A stretch of 64,000 nt of DNA from assembly GCF_030123105.1 (NCBI RefSeq), contig NZ_CP126095.1:6448001-6512000 (forward strand). Direction: 5' to 3'. Under the pieces are notes generated by a model. That model did no database searches. It worked only from the letters and a program-made list of their open reading frames with translations, and was not told the DNA's origin. Shown here piece by piece: positions 17,645-25,327 of this stretch; the stretch's first letter is position 1, and each line of letters starts with the position of its first letter. The DNA comes from Paenibacillus sp. G2S3 (lineage in GTDB: Bacteria > Bacillota > Bacilli > Paenibacillales > Paenibacillaceae). The translations under genes and the position numbers were made by a program.

Positions 17645-18252
17645 CCCGCACTCTCCTTGATTTTCTCTAATGAGCTTTCGTTATCAATGAAGTGAATTTC
17701 ACCTGGTGACATAGATGCAATACGGGCCAAGGCATGGACTTCTATGCCTCTGTTCTCCAGAAGGCTCCGACCTTCCTGGAAGCTCTTTTCAATGACACAA
17801 CCGACGCCAAGGAGCTCTGCTCCCGCCTCTTTCACGATATCAACCAGTCCCACAAGTGCAGCACCGGTAGCGAGGAAATCATCCACAATAAGCACTTTGT
17901 CATCCGGTCCAAGATATTTCTGAGAGACACTGACCAGATAATCCTCTTGGCGAGTAAAGGAATGTACAGGCGCTGAGTAGACAGCCTCTGAGAGCGTTAC
18001 TGCTTTCTTTTTCTTCGCATAAACAAACGGTACACCTAATGCAATCGCAGTAGCCATGGCGAACTGAATCCCACTAGCTTCAATAGTAATTACTTTCGTG
18101 ATCGGTTGATGACCGAACAACTTTTTGAACTCCTGACCGATTTGCAGCGCTAGCTCCGTATCGACCTGATGATTCAGAAATGAATCTACCTTCAGTACCG
18201 TATCTGATAAAATAAGACCCTCTTGTCTAATGCGCTCTTGAAGTACTTTCAT
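17638..18252 (-). CDS. xpt: Xanthine phosphoribosyltransferase
   Basis: This 204-aa type I phosphoribosyltransferase converts xanthine and PRPP to XMP for purine salvage. The PRPP-binding loop is KVLIVDDFLATGAAL (about residues 125-139). MKVLQERIRQEGLILSDTVLKVDSFLNHQVD matches Xpt N-termini, and PITKVITIEASGI is also typical. It is the first gene of the xpt-pbuX operon behind a guanine riboswitch and its terminator, with GAAGAGGAGAG as ribosome site. Confidence 0.95.
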   Translation of the reverse strand: MKVLQERIRQEGLILSDTVLKVDSFLNHQVDTELALQIGQEFKKLFGHQPITKVITIEASGIQFAMATAIALGVPFVYAKKKKAVTLSEAVYSAPVHSFTRQEDYLVSVSQKYLGPDDKVLIVDDFLATGAALVGLVDIVKEAGAELLGVGCVIEKSFQEGRSLLENRGIEVHALARIASMSPGEIHFIDNESSLEKIKESAGC

Positions 18253-18277
18253 CGTGAACTAATCTCTCCTCTTCATT

Positions 18278-18335
18278 AAAAAAACAAAAAAAGGACAAAT
18301 CCCTTGAGTCGTTTCTCTCAAGTGAATCTGTCCTT
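18278..18335 (-). terminator. Riboswitch expression-platform terminator
   Basis: On the minus strand AAGGACAGATTCACTTGAG pairs with CTCAAGGGATTTGTCCTT, followed by a long T run, just before the xpt ribosome site. The upstream strand can be sequestered by aptamer-proximal sequence when no purine is bound. Confidence 0.9.
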
Positions 18336-18438
18336 CTGGGCTTTTGTCCCTTAGTGGTGTAACACTACATAGTGTCCGCATCGCTCGGTCCAGACCTTTC
18401 CTCCAAAGAAGAAAGCGGAACCCTAGATGCGCTATTTC

Positions 18439-18509
18439 ACTCATAGTCGGATAATTACGATGGTTATCCGGTAGAAACTTATGGGCCATATCCCCAAGAT
18501 TATATGAGT
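18439..18509 (-). ncRNA. Guanine-class purine riboswitch aptamer
   Basis: Minus-strand P1 is ACTCATA/TATGAGT. The three-way junction holds the conserved ATAAT, GGATATGG, GTTTCTACC and GACTATGAG parts of the purine aptamer. The specificity base before TATGAG is C (plus-strand G at 18446), the C74 of guanine/hypoxanthine sensors; adenine sensors have U. It controls xpt-pbuX by premature termination. The whole 18253-18687 non-coding stretch consists of this leader, its terminator, the promoter region and AT-rich spacer before the SorC gene. Confidence 0.95.
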
Positions 18510-18517
18510 TGACAAGC

Positions 18518-18553
18518 ATAATGTATAATATGAAACTTATAATTTCTTAAATA
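18518..18553 (+). repeat. Half copy (D) of the intergenic repeat, at the xpt promoter
   Basis: ATAATGTATAA...AAACTTATA-TTTCTTA matches the 3' half of copy A with about six mismatches in 36 nt. It lies just upstream of the aptamer, where the xpt promoter should be, so the resemblance may partly reflect AT-rich promoter sequence. Confidence 0.45.
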
Positions 18554-18687
18554 CTTATAAATGTTCGGTATGAATACCTTGTATATCTTACACGCTCTGT
18601 CTGGTGCTTACAAGCAAAATTTTTAGTATTTTGCATACCATTTTCAGGTTATTTTCACGAAATTCAATTGTTTACATTTAGTAGTGG

Positions 18688-19635
18688 TTACTCCAAGATC
18701 TTCTGCGCCGTTTCTTCGGTCGTTACGAGCACATTCATATACCCGCCATTTAGCGCGCCCAAGATCCCCGAAACCTTCTCCAGCGATTCCGCTACACCAA
18801 TAGCGTACCTCGCTCGCTTGATCTGCTCCAGCTCAATGGTCAACGTTCGGTCCGATATTGCTGTGCGTACAGGCAATCCATTGCCGTCATAAAAACGCGA
18901 GCAAATATCACCAGCTACTTTCCCGTTCTCCAGCTCATCAATCACAGCATCGCCATAAAATCCGCGCCATGCCTTTTCACCTTTGATTTCGGGTGATCCG
19001 ATCCCGAATATAGCAATATCCAGCTGATCCCATGCCTTTGCAATGGTCTGATAATACTGCGAACGCATCAGCTGATCTCTGGTTTCCTTTTGTTCCGTGA
19101 TGGCAGGGACATCAATCATTAATGAGCGCGCACCCCACTTTAAGGCAGCTTGATAGCAGATATTATTGACATGGTATCCACTCTCCATCTTTCCGGATGG
19201 ACCACCCACCGTAGGAACACAGGTTACAAAAGGCCTCTGTGCGAGGGTCAGATTATCTACAACGGCAGCTAAGCTGCTTCCCCAAGAGAAGCCTATCGTA
19301 TCTTTCGGCTGAATCACTTGTTCCAGCCATCTTGCACAAGCCTGTCCAATGGCTTTACGTTTGATCACCCCAGACTGAGCCGGATCTACCTCTACAACAA
19401 TGGCTTCCTTCAGCCCAAACCTTTCCTTCAGCTCCTGCTCCAGTGTGCAATGATCTCCAATTTCGTAATTGATAGTGATCGTAACGATGCCTTCTTCACG
19501 GACTCTCTTCAGCATCCTACTAATAGTGGTGCGATATATGCCAAGTTCATTAGAAATTTCATTTTGCGTTAAATTCTGCTCATAATACATTTGTGCAATC
19601 TTAATGAGCAGCTTCTTGTCTTCTTTTCGATCCAT
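18688..19635 (-). CDS. SorC/DeoR-type sugar-binding transcriptional regulator
   Basis: I start the protein at the ATG at 19635 (315 aa), which has GAGGAG 7 nt upstream; an upstream in-frame start would add 26 unlikely residues. Residues about 5-55 hold a helix-turn-helix (QNEISNELGIYRTTISRMLKRVREEG). The remainder is the SorC sugar-phosphate-binding domain (TIGFSWGSSLAAVVDNL, VPTVGGPSGK, FYDGNGLPV, YAIGVAESLEKV). These regulators respond to phosphorylated sugars or polyols. The gene is divergent from the Gfo/Idh/MocA oxidoreductase, across a 151-bp space with TGCACA repeats. Confidence 0.9.
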   Translation of the reverse strand: MDRKEDKKLLIKIAQMYYEQNLTQNEISNELGIYRTTISRMLKRVREEGIVTITINYEIGDHCTLEQELKERFGLKEAIVVEVDPAQSGVIKRKAIGQACARWLEQVIQPKDTIGFSWGSSLAAVVDNLTLAQRPFVTCVPTVGGPSGKMESGYHVNNICYQAALKWGARSLMIDVPAITEQKETRDQLMRSQYYQTIAKAWDQLDIAIFGIGSPEIKGEKAWRGFYGDAVIDELENGKVAGDICSRFYDGNGLPVRTAISDRTLTIELEQIKRARYAIGVAESLEKVSGILGALNGGYMNVLVTTEETAQKILE

Positions 19636-19705
19636 GATAGAACTCCTCGCATTTTTCAAGGATTTGACGAATCCAGAACCCCTAGCTATACTGTAGACGA
19701 TTATT

Positions 19706-19738
19706 TTGCACATTTTTTATTATATTGCACAAATGTGC
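19706..19738. promoter_or_regulatory. Candidate SorC-regulator operator
   Basis: TTGCACAT and TTGCACAA are direct repeats 19 nt apart, and the second extends to the inverted repeat GCACA-AA-TGTGC. They lie in the divergent promoter region between the regulator and the oxidoreductase genes. Confidence 0.5.
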
Positions 19739-19786
19739 TGAATATCAATTTATAATCAAACAATCTAAACATACGAGGTGCTAACC

Positions 19787-20755
19787 ATGAGCAATCTAAA
19801 GTGGGCAATCATCGGCCCGGGAAGTATCGCTACTGAATTTGCGACTGCTCTAAATGACATCGGTGGAACTTTATATGCGGTAGGATCACGGACCTTAGAG
19901 AAAGCCCAGGCGTTCGCGAGCCAATATGGAGCGGAGAAGGCTTATGGCAATTACAACGAAATGCTGCAAGATCCAGAAATTGATGTCGTCTACATCTCTA
20001 CACCACATAGCAATCACTACGAATACATCATAGAAAGCCTGCAGAATAACAAACATGTCCTCTGTGAAAAGGCGATCACCGTAAATAGTAAACAACTGCA
20101 GGAAATCGCCGAGCTTGCTAAACAAAAAAGCTTAGTCGTCGCAGAAGCTATGACCATCTACCATTTGCCACTGTACAAAAAGCTACGGCAAATCGTGGAT
20201 GAAGGTAAGATCGGACGCCTCAAAATGGTGCAGGTCTCCTTTGGCAGCCATAAAGAATATGATGTGAACAACCGTTTCTTCAGCAAAGATCTGGCGGGCG
20301 GAGCGCTGCTGGATATTGGGACGTATGCCATATCCTTCACAAGATTCTTCCTGTCCAAACAGCCACAGGAAATTCTAACGACAGTGAAACGTTTTGAGAC
20401 AGGCGTCGATGAACAATCCGGAATCATTCTGAACAACGATGCGGATGAAATGGCAGTCATCTCCCTTACCATGCGCTCCAAAATGCCTAAACGCGGCGTC
20501 GTTGCTGGAGAACTTGGCTTTATTACTGTAGACAATTTTCCGCGGGCCTCTACAGCTACAATTCAATATTTAGATGGCACCCTAGAAACGATCGAAGCCG
20601 GAGATACATCCAAAGCGCTGCAATACGAAATCGAGGATATGCAGCGCTATATCGCGGCAAAAGGCAACCAGGAAACCCTCAATCTCTCCATAGATGTCAT
20701 GGATATTATGAGTAATGTTAGAGAACAATGGGGAATCAAATACAGCTTCGAATAA
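19787..20755 (+). CDS. Gfo/Idh/MocA family NAD(P)-dependent oxidoreductase
   Basis: The 322-aa protein has an N-terminal Rossmann fold (WAIIGPGSIATEFATAL, residues about 4-20), then VYISTPHSNHYE and the active-site EKAIT (Lys near residue 92, normally EKP in this family; here Pro is replaced by Ala). GGALLDIGTYAISF marks the C-terminal domain. Such enzymes oxidise or reduce sugars, inositols or dihydrodiols. The ATG at 19787 with GAGGTG 6 nt upstream is preferred to the GTG at 19778. It is monocistronic and probably controlled by the divergent SorC-type regulator. Confidence 0.88.
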   Translation: MSNLKWAIIGPGSIATEFATALNDIGGTLYAVGSRTLEKAQAFASQYGAEKAYGNYNEMLQDPEIDVVYISTPHSNHYEYIIESLQNNKHVLCEKAITVNSKQLQEIAELAKQKSLVVAEAMTIYHLPLYKKLRQIVDEGKIGRLKMVQVSFGSHKEYDVNNRFFSKDLAGGALLDIGTYAISFTRFFLSKQPQEILTTVKRFETGVDEQSGIILNNDADEMAVISLTMRSKMPKRGVVAGELGFITVDNFPRASTATIQYLDGTLETIEAGDTSKALQYEIEDMQRYIAAKGNQETLNLSIDVMDIMSNVREQWGIKYSFE

Positions 20756-20779
20756 ACTGAACACTATAGATCACGCATC

Positions 20780-20826
20780 AAAGCGTTGGCATTCCCTTCA
20801 ACTGAAGGAAGCCCGACGCTTTTTTT
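20780..20826 (+). terminator. Terminator of the oxidoreductase gene
   Basis: AAAGCGTTGGC...CCGACGCTTTTTTT forms a stem with a TTCC...GGAA inner part and a T run, 25 bp past the stop. Confidence 0.8.
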
Positions 20827-20874
20827 GCGGATAATATTCTAGAAATGGATGACAATATCTTTAGATGATATCTT

Positions 20875-20896
20875 ATAGGTACTTTTTAGTACCTAT
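20875..20896. promoter_or_regulatory. Inverted repeat upstream of the MFS-AKR operon
   Basis: ATAGGTACT and AGTACCTAT are perfect 9-bp arms with a 4-T spacer. A second AAGTACGTACT-containing stretch follows at about 20905-20922. This is a good candidate operator for a repressor, possibly of HxlR or MarR type, but no such gene is nearby. Confidence 0.5.
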
Positions 20897-20988
20897 AGCA
20901 CTTTAAAGTACGTACTATACTTAAATGACTCATGCCTTCATAATTGCACTTACCGGCCGGTGATTATCAGAGTGTAGGAGTGAGAGAC

Positions 20989-22197
20989 ATGTTGTTAAAC
21001 CAAAAAAGAAGTACCCTGGCACTCCTGGCTTTAGCCATTAGCGCCTTTGCAATCGGAACGACCGAGTTTATTAGTGTAGGGCTATTGCCTTTAATCGCTG
21101 ATGACCTGCATATACCGCTGACCACAGCAGGATTAACTGTTACTTTGTACGCTTTAGGGGTAACTTTTGGCGCCCCAATCTTAACGTCGCTGACCACGGC
21201 GATATCGCGTAAAACATTATTGCTTATCATTATGATTGTGTTTATTATCGGCAATAGCCTTGCCGCAGCTGCGGACAGTATTACATTTCTGCTAATAGCT
21301 AGAGTAATATCCGCACTTTCGCATGGTCTGTTTATGTCGATTGCTTCGACCATTGCCGCCGATCTCGTGCCTGAGAATCGTAAAGCCAGTGCTATTGCGA
21401 TCATGTTCACAGGACTAACCGTAGCTACTGTTACCGGTGTTCCACTGGGTACCTTTCTAGGGCAACAGTTAGGCTGGCGAGCTGCATTCATCGCCATTAT
21501 TGCCATCGGGCTTATAGCGCTCATCGGTAATCTGATCTTGGTCCCTGCTACAGGGCTGCGTAAAGGAACCCGAACACCGCTTCGAGAACAAGTCAAACTC
21601 GTAACGAACGGACGGTTACTGCTCGCGTTCGCAATCACTGCTTTAGGTTATGGAGGTACCTTTGTAGTCTTTACTTATTTATCTCCACTTCTTCATGAAA
21701 TCAGCGGTTTCAAAGAGAGTACCGTTGCCATCATCCTTCTTGTTTATGGCATAGCGATCGCCATCGGCAACGTCATTGGAGGCAAAGTAGCCAACCGGAA
21801 CCCTATGAATGCCCTGTTCTACATGTTTGCTGTACAAGCTGTTGTGCTGTTCGTCTTAACCTTTACCGCTCCCTTTAAAGTGGCCGCACTACTCACAATT
21901 TTCTTTATGGGTCTGTTAGCCTTCATGAACGTACCCGGCCTGCAAGTTCACGTAGTTACACTTGCAGATCGATATGCTCCGAGTGCGCGAGATGTAGCAT
22001 CTGCACTGAATATTGCTGCTTTTAACGCTGGTATTGCCATCGGGGCCTATCTTGGCGGTATCGTCACGGATCATATGGGACTGATTCATACCACTTGGGT
22101 GGGTGCTATAATGGTTCTATCCGCGGTACTCCTAACCGCTTGGAGTCGTGCGCTGGAGAAGAAAGATGAGACTCTTCTCCAGTCTGAGGCTGCTTAA
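20989..22197 (+). CDS. MFS exporter, AraJ/YdhP-like (DHA1)
   Basis: The 402-aa, 12-TM protein begins ALLALAISAFAIGTTEFISVGLLPLIADDL, the pattern of the AraJ/YdhP/PbuE-like exporters. Motif B/C residues appear in RVISALSHGLFMSIASTIAADLVP and GVPLGTFLGQQLGWRAAF. The ATG at 20989 with GGAG 8 nt upstream is used; a TTG at 20944 is less likely. The aldo/keto reductase gene follows after 58 bp without a terminator, so both are probably induced together by a toxic compound such as an electrophile. Confidence 0.88.
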   Translation: MLLNQKRSTLALLALAISAFAIGTTEFISVGLLPLIADDLHIPLTTAGLTVTLYALGVTFGAPILTSLTTAISRKTLLLIIMIVFIIGNSLAAAADSITFLLIARVISALSHGLFMSIASTIAADLVPENRKASAIAIMFTGLTVATVTGVPLGTFLGQQLGWRAAFIAIIAIGLIALIGNLILVPATGLRKGTRTPLREQVKLVTNGRLLLAFAITALGYGGTFVVFTYLSPLLHEISGFKESTVAIILLVYGIAIAIGNVIGGKVANRNPMNALFYMFAVQAVVLFVLTFTAPFKVAALLTIFFMGLLAFMNVPGLQVHVVTLADRYAPSARDVASALNIAAFNAGIAIGAYLGGIVTDHMGLIHTTWVGAIMVLSAVLLTAWSRALEKKDETLLQSEAA

Positions 22198-22255
22198 TCA
22201 GCCTTGCATTAACATACCAATCAAACGTTTAAATATCTCAGGAGGTAATTTTATT

Positions 22256-23098
22256 ATGGCTCAACATCTACAGGATACAACTGCATTACACAACAGAGTA
22301 AACATGCCTTGGCTTGGACTTGGTGTATTTAAAGTCGAAGAAGGCTCTGAGCTGATCCAAGCGGTCAAATCTGCTATTGCACACGGCTACCGCAGCATCG
22401 ATACAGCAGCGATCTATCAGAATGAGACTGGCGTAGGTCAAGCGATCAAAGAAGCTTTGCAGGACAACAACCTGTCCAGAGAAGAGCTCTTCGTAACTTC
22501 AAAGGTCTGGACTGCAGATATGGGCTACGAAGAAACCATGGCCGCCTACGAAGCTAGCCTAGCTAAGCTTGGGCTTGAATACCTTGATCTATATCTTATC
22601 CACTGGCCTGTAAAAGGAAAATATAAAGAGACTTGGAGAGCACTTGAAACCTTGTATAAAGAGGGACGCGTAAAAGCGATTGGGGTCAGCAATTTCCAGA
22701 TCCATCATCTTGAAGATGTAATGAAGGATGCGGAAATTAAGCCGATGGTAAACCAAGTGGAGCTCCACCCTTATTTGAGCCAGCAAGAGCTGCTTAGCTT
22801 CTGCAAGGAACAAGGAATTCAATTGGAGGCTTGGTCTCCATTAATGCAAGGGCAATTGTTGGATCAGCCCGTACTGAAACAAATTGCAGCTAAACACGGT
22901 AAATCCGTAGCTCAAGTGATTATCCGTTGGGACCTGCAGCGTGGAATTATTACCATTCCAAAGTCCACTAAAGAAAATCGGATCATCGAAAACGTAGATG
23001 TGTTTGATTTTCAGTTAACAGAAGAGGATATGAATCTAATCAACGCCCTGAACCAAGATCAACGGGTAGGTCCTGACCCTGATAATTTCGACTTCTAA
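22256..23098 (+). CDS. Aldo/keto reductase (YvgN/YtbE-like, AKR5)
   Basis: This 280-aa TIM-barrel NADPH reductase contains the catalytic tetrad region: Asp and Tyr in YRSIDTAAIYQNE, Lys in VTSKVW, His in YLIHWP. IPKSTKENRI holds the NADPH-binding Lys-Ser. It reduces small aldehydes such as methylglyoxal in B. subtilis counterparts. ATG at 22256 follows a strong AGGAGG. It is the second gene of the exporter-reductase operon and ends before a bidirectional terminator. Confidence 0.93.
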   Translation: MAQHLQDTTALHNRVNMPWLGLGVFKVEEGSELIQAVKSAIAHGYRSIDTAAIYQNETGVGQAIKEALQDNNLSREELFVTSKVWTADMGYEETMAAYEASLAKLGLEYLDLYLIHWPVKGKYKETWRALETLYKEGRVKAIGVSNFQIHHLEDVMKDAEIKPMVNQVELHPYLSQQELLSFCKEQGIQLEAWSPLMQGQLLDQPVLKQIAAKHGKSVAQVIIRWDLQRGIITIPKSTKENRIIENVDVFDFQLTEEDMNLINALNQDQRVGPDPDNFDF

Positions 23099-23127
23099 GA
23101 GATTAACCACTAGGTTAAGTAACAGTT

Positions 23128-23168
23128 AAAAAGACCCTATCTTTCAGAAATGAAAGAGGGTCCTTTTT
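23128..23168. terminator. Bidirectional terminator between convergent genes
   Basis: AAAAAGACCCT...AGGGTCCTTTTT, with inner CTTTC/GAAAG, serves the reductase on the plus strand and the AEC transporter on the minus strand. Confidence 0.88.
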
Positions 23169-23172
23169 GTCT

Positions 23173-24102
23173 TTACGCCCCTTGCACTAGCACAATAAGG
23201 ATCGGCAACACAAGAAACGAAGCAAGCGTCGTCCATAAAATACATTTGGATACCAGCTCTGGAGAGGCGTTGAATCGCTCCGCTAATACCACCGCGTTGA
23301 CGGCAACTGGCATAGAGGCCAGAATCAGCAGCACAGAGAATAAAATACCATCAATATGCAGAATAGATAATCCGAGGTATGCCACTAGTGGAGCTAAGAT
23401 TAATCGAATAATCAGCCCTGTCCAAAAAGTTGACTGGCTCTTGTGTTCAGATGGCATGGTTCGTACTTTAACCATCTGTGCTCCTAGAATCGCTAGTACG
23501 ACTGGTGAATAACCTCCAGCAACCATAGAGACCCCTGTAGCAAGCTCAGATGGTAAATAGAGGTCAAATGTTCTAAGAAAAAGTGCTAGTATAGCTGCAT
23601 AAATGGCAGGGAGAGAGAATACGGACTTTACCGCATTTTTCACCGAGAACTGCGACCTAGCCGCAAAATAAACGCCCACTGTATTCACGATAATCATCTG
23701 CCCAATCACATACACAGAGGCCTTATCGAGCCCAAGCTGTCCGAAAGCCAGCAACACCAAGGGAAGTCCATAATTCACACTATTCGTAAATGTCGAGACC
23801 AGAGTCAATCCCGATATTTCAGAGGGGCCGAGCTTCAATAACCTCCCGATAATATTTGCAATCGCCCATAAAAAGCACAGATTTAGCAGCGAAAAGGCGA
23901 GTGTCTTATAAATATCATCCATAGAAATCTCGGCCGTAGCCAGTGTATTAAGAATAATAGCCGGCGTTAAAAAGTATAAATAGAGCGTCAATAACGGCTT
24001 GGTATCCAGATTTTTAAACCTTCCAAGCAGTGCACCGACGATCACAGGAATGGATAATGGCACGATGACTTGATACAACGTTGATAACACACTCTGGATC
24101 AT
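23173..24102 (-). CDS. AEC-family transporter
   Basis: The 309-aa protein has about 10 TM segments in two similar halves, beginning LYQVIVPLSIPVIVGALLGRF. Conserved AEC features include the central FTNSVNYGLPLVLLAFGQLG (Asn/Tyr/Gly/Pro crossover) and ASMPVAVNAVVLAERFNA near the C-terminus. Bacterial members export or import malate, malonate or related carboxylates; the substrate here is unknown. It is monocistronic, between its terminator and that of greA. Confidence 0.85.
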   Translation of the reverse strand: MIQSVLSTLYQVIVPLSIPVIVGALLGRFKNLDTKPLLTLYLYFLTPAIILNTLATAEISMDDIYKTLAFSLLNLCFLWAIANIIGRLLKLGPSEISGLTLVSTFTNSVNYGLPLVLLAFGQLGLDKASVYVIGQMIIVNTVGVYFAARSQFSVKNAVKSVFSLPAIYAAILALFLRTFDLYLPSELATGVSMVAGGYSPVVLAILGAQMVKVRTMPSEHKSQSTFWTGLIIRLILAPLVAYLGLSILHIDGILFSVLLILASMPVAVNAVVLAERFNASPELVSKCILWTTLASFLVLPILIVLVQGA

Positions 24103-24204
24103 GAACAGTACTCCTCTGCTCTAAGTTACTCTAAACTATAAGCGCAACAGAGCAAGACTTCTAAGATATGAAATCAATATACACAATAGCTATTACCTAT
24201 AATT

Positions 24205-24252
24205 TAAAAAAGATCCCATCCCCTTATTAATCACAGGGCTGGAATCTTTTTT
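24205..24252 (-). terminator. Terminator downstream of greA
   Basis: AAAAAAGATCCC...GGAATCTTTTTTT forms a stem followed by T residues on the minus strand. Confidence 0.75.
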
Positions 24253-24264
24253 TATAATACTCAA

Positions 24265-24744
24265 TTACATCATTTTGATTTCAAGCAATTCATATTTGAT
24301 GATACCCATTGGTGCATTTACACTAACGATATCCCCGACTTTTTTACCCAGCAATTCCTTGCCCAGCGGACTTTCATAGGAAATCTTGTTGTTTAGGACA
24401 TCTGCTTCAGCAGCCCCTACAATTCTATATTCAATCTTTTCTGAGTATTCGATATCGTTCAGGGTAACGATACAACCCATACTAACCTTTGACAGATCCA
24501 TCTGACTCTCATCTACGATCTTGGCTTTGGTCAGCATTTTCTCCAAAATCATAATACGAGTCTCCATGAACGATTGATCGTCCTTGGCCGAATGGTACTC
24601 GCTATTTTCCTTCAAGTCTCCATAGCTGATCGCCAATTTGAGCCGTGCAGCCAATTCCTTGCGCCCAGGGCCCTTTAATTCCTTCAGTTCTTCCTCTAAT
24701 TGAGCCAATCCTTCTTTGGTCAAGAACACTTCTTCATTAGACAT
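24265..24744 (-). CDS. greA: Transcript cleavage factor GreA
   Basis: This 159-aa protein rescues backtracked RNA polymerase by stimulating RNA cleavage. The N-terminal coiled coil (EVFLTKEGLAQLEEELKEL) carries the acidic tip with GDLKENSEYHSAKDDQ, and the C-terminal FKBP-like domain includes ISYESPLGKELLGKKVGD. The ATG at 24744 has AGGAG 8 nt upstream; the frame extends upstream without a good site. It lies alone behind repeat copy B. Confidence 0.95.
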   Translation of the reverse strand: MSNEEVFLTKEGLAQLEEELKELKGPGRKELAARLKLAISYGDLKENSEYHSAKDDQSFMETRIMILEKMLTKAKIVDESQMDLSKVSMGCIVTLNDIEYSEKIEYRIVGAAEADVLNNKISYESPLGKELLGKKVGDIVSVNAPMGIIKYELLEIKMM

Positions 24745-24812
24745 GTATACAACTCCTATTTTGGATGCTTTATAATATTTTAACCTATATTTCACATTCA
24801 TGCGACAAGCAT

Positions 24813-24906
24813 AAACGCCTTCGGCGTCCTTGTAAGGACGGTAAGCGTTTAAGCGAGAAATATAAAAATTAAAGTATAGGTGCAAAACCTATACTTTCTT
24901 ATATTT
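24813..24906 (+). repeat. Intergenic repeat, copy B
   Basis: The element shares AAGGACGGTAAGCGT and TATACTTTCTTATATTT with copy A. It folds as AAACGC...GCGTTT around CGTCCTT/AAGGACG, and as a second stem AAGTATAGGT/ACCTATACTT. It lies upstream of greA. Confidence 0.75.
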
Positions 24907-24910
24907 AAAT

Positions 24911-24946
24911 AAAAATCCCTGCCACAATTGAACATTGGGCAAGGAT
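24911..24946 (-). terminator. Terminator after the DUF6509-like gene
   Basis: On the minus strand ATCCTTGCC...GGCAGGGAT is followed by TTTTTAT. It abuts repeat copy B. Confidence 0.7.
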
Positions 24947-24961
24947 GTCAATGCTGCATCA

Positions 24962-25249
24962 TTATTCTGGCAAATGCTCTTTACAGAAAAGGAGTAACGC
25001 TGCTTCCTCGTCCTCTTCCATATCAAAATCAAGCAACTGGCCTGTTGTTGTCTCCTGTAGATCATAACTCACGATGCTAACTTGATCTTCATCCACTTTA
25101 ATAATCGCTCTAGCGGAAACTCCATTCTCTACATAGAGCTCATCATCTTCTGGAACATCCAGTTGAACCACGAATTCATACCGTTTACCGGTTAGTATAC
25201 CAAAAGGATCTTTAACATTCTCCACGTTGTAGCTTGTAAATGTCAACAT
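24962..25249 (-). CDS. DUF6509-like small protein
   Basis: The 95-aa acidic, soluble protein contains VKDPFGILTGKRYEF near the N-terminus, a beta-rich middle and an acidic helix ending in CKEHL. This pattern matches what I remember of DUF6509 proteins of Bacillales; the family call is from memory. It is a single gene between rlmN and greA. Function is unknown. Confidence 0.7.
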   Translation of the reverse strand: MLTFTSYNVENVKDPFGILTGKRYEFVVQLDVPEDDELYVENGVSARAIIKVDEDQVSIVSYDLQETTTGQLLDFDMEEDEEAALLLFCKEHLPE

Positions 25250-25327
25250 TGCTCAATCAACCTCTTTTCCTAATACCTGCCACGTCATTGTATCACAAAA
25301 AGCTGCATGAAGGGGTCGACCCGTCCC

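Noticed and set aside
18259..18519. 86-aa open frame over the xpt leader
   Set aside because: It covers the guanine aptamer and terminator. The RNA structure explains the sequence fully.
20967..21638. 223-aa open frame on the minus strand
   Set aside because: Antisense to the MFS exporter, which has clear TM motifs and a good start.
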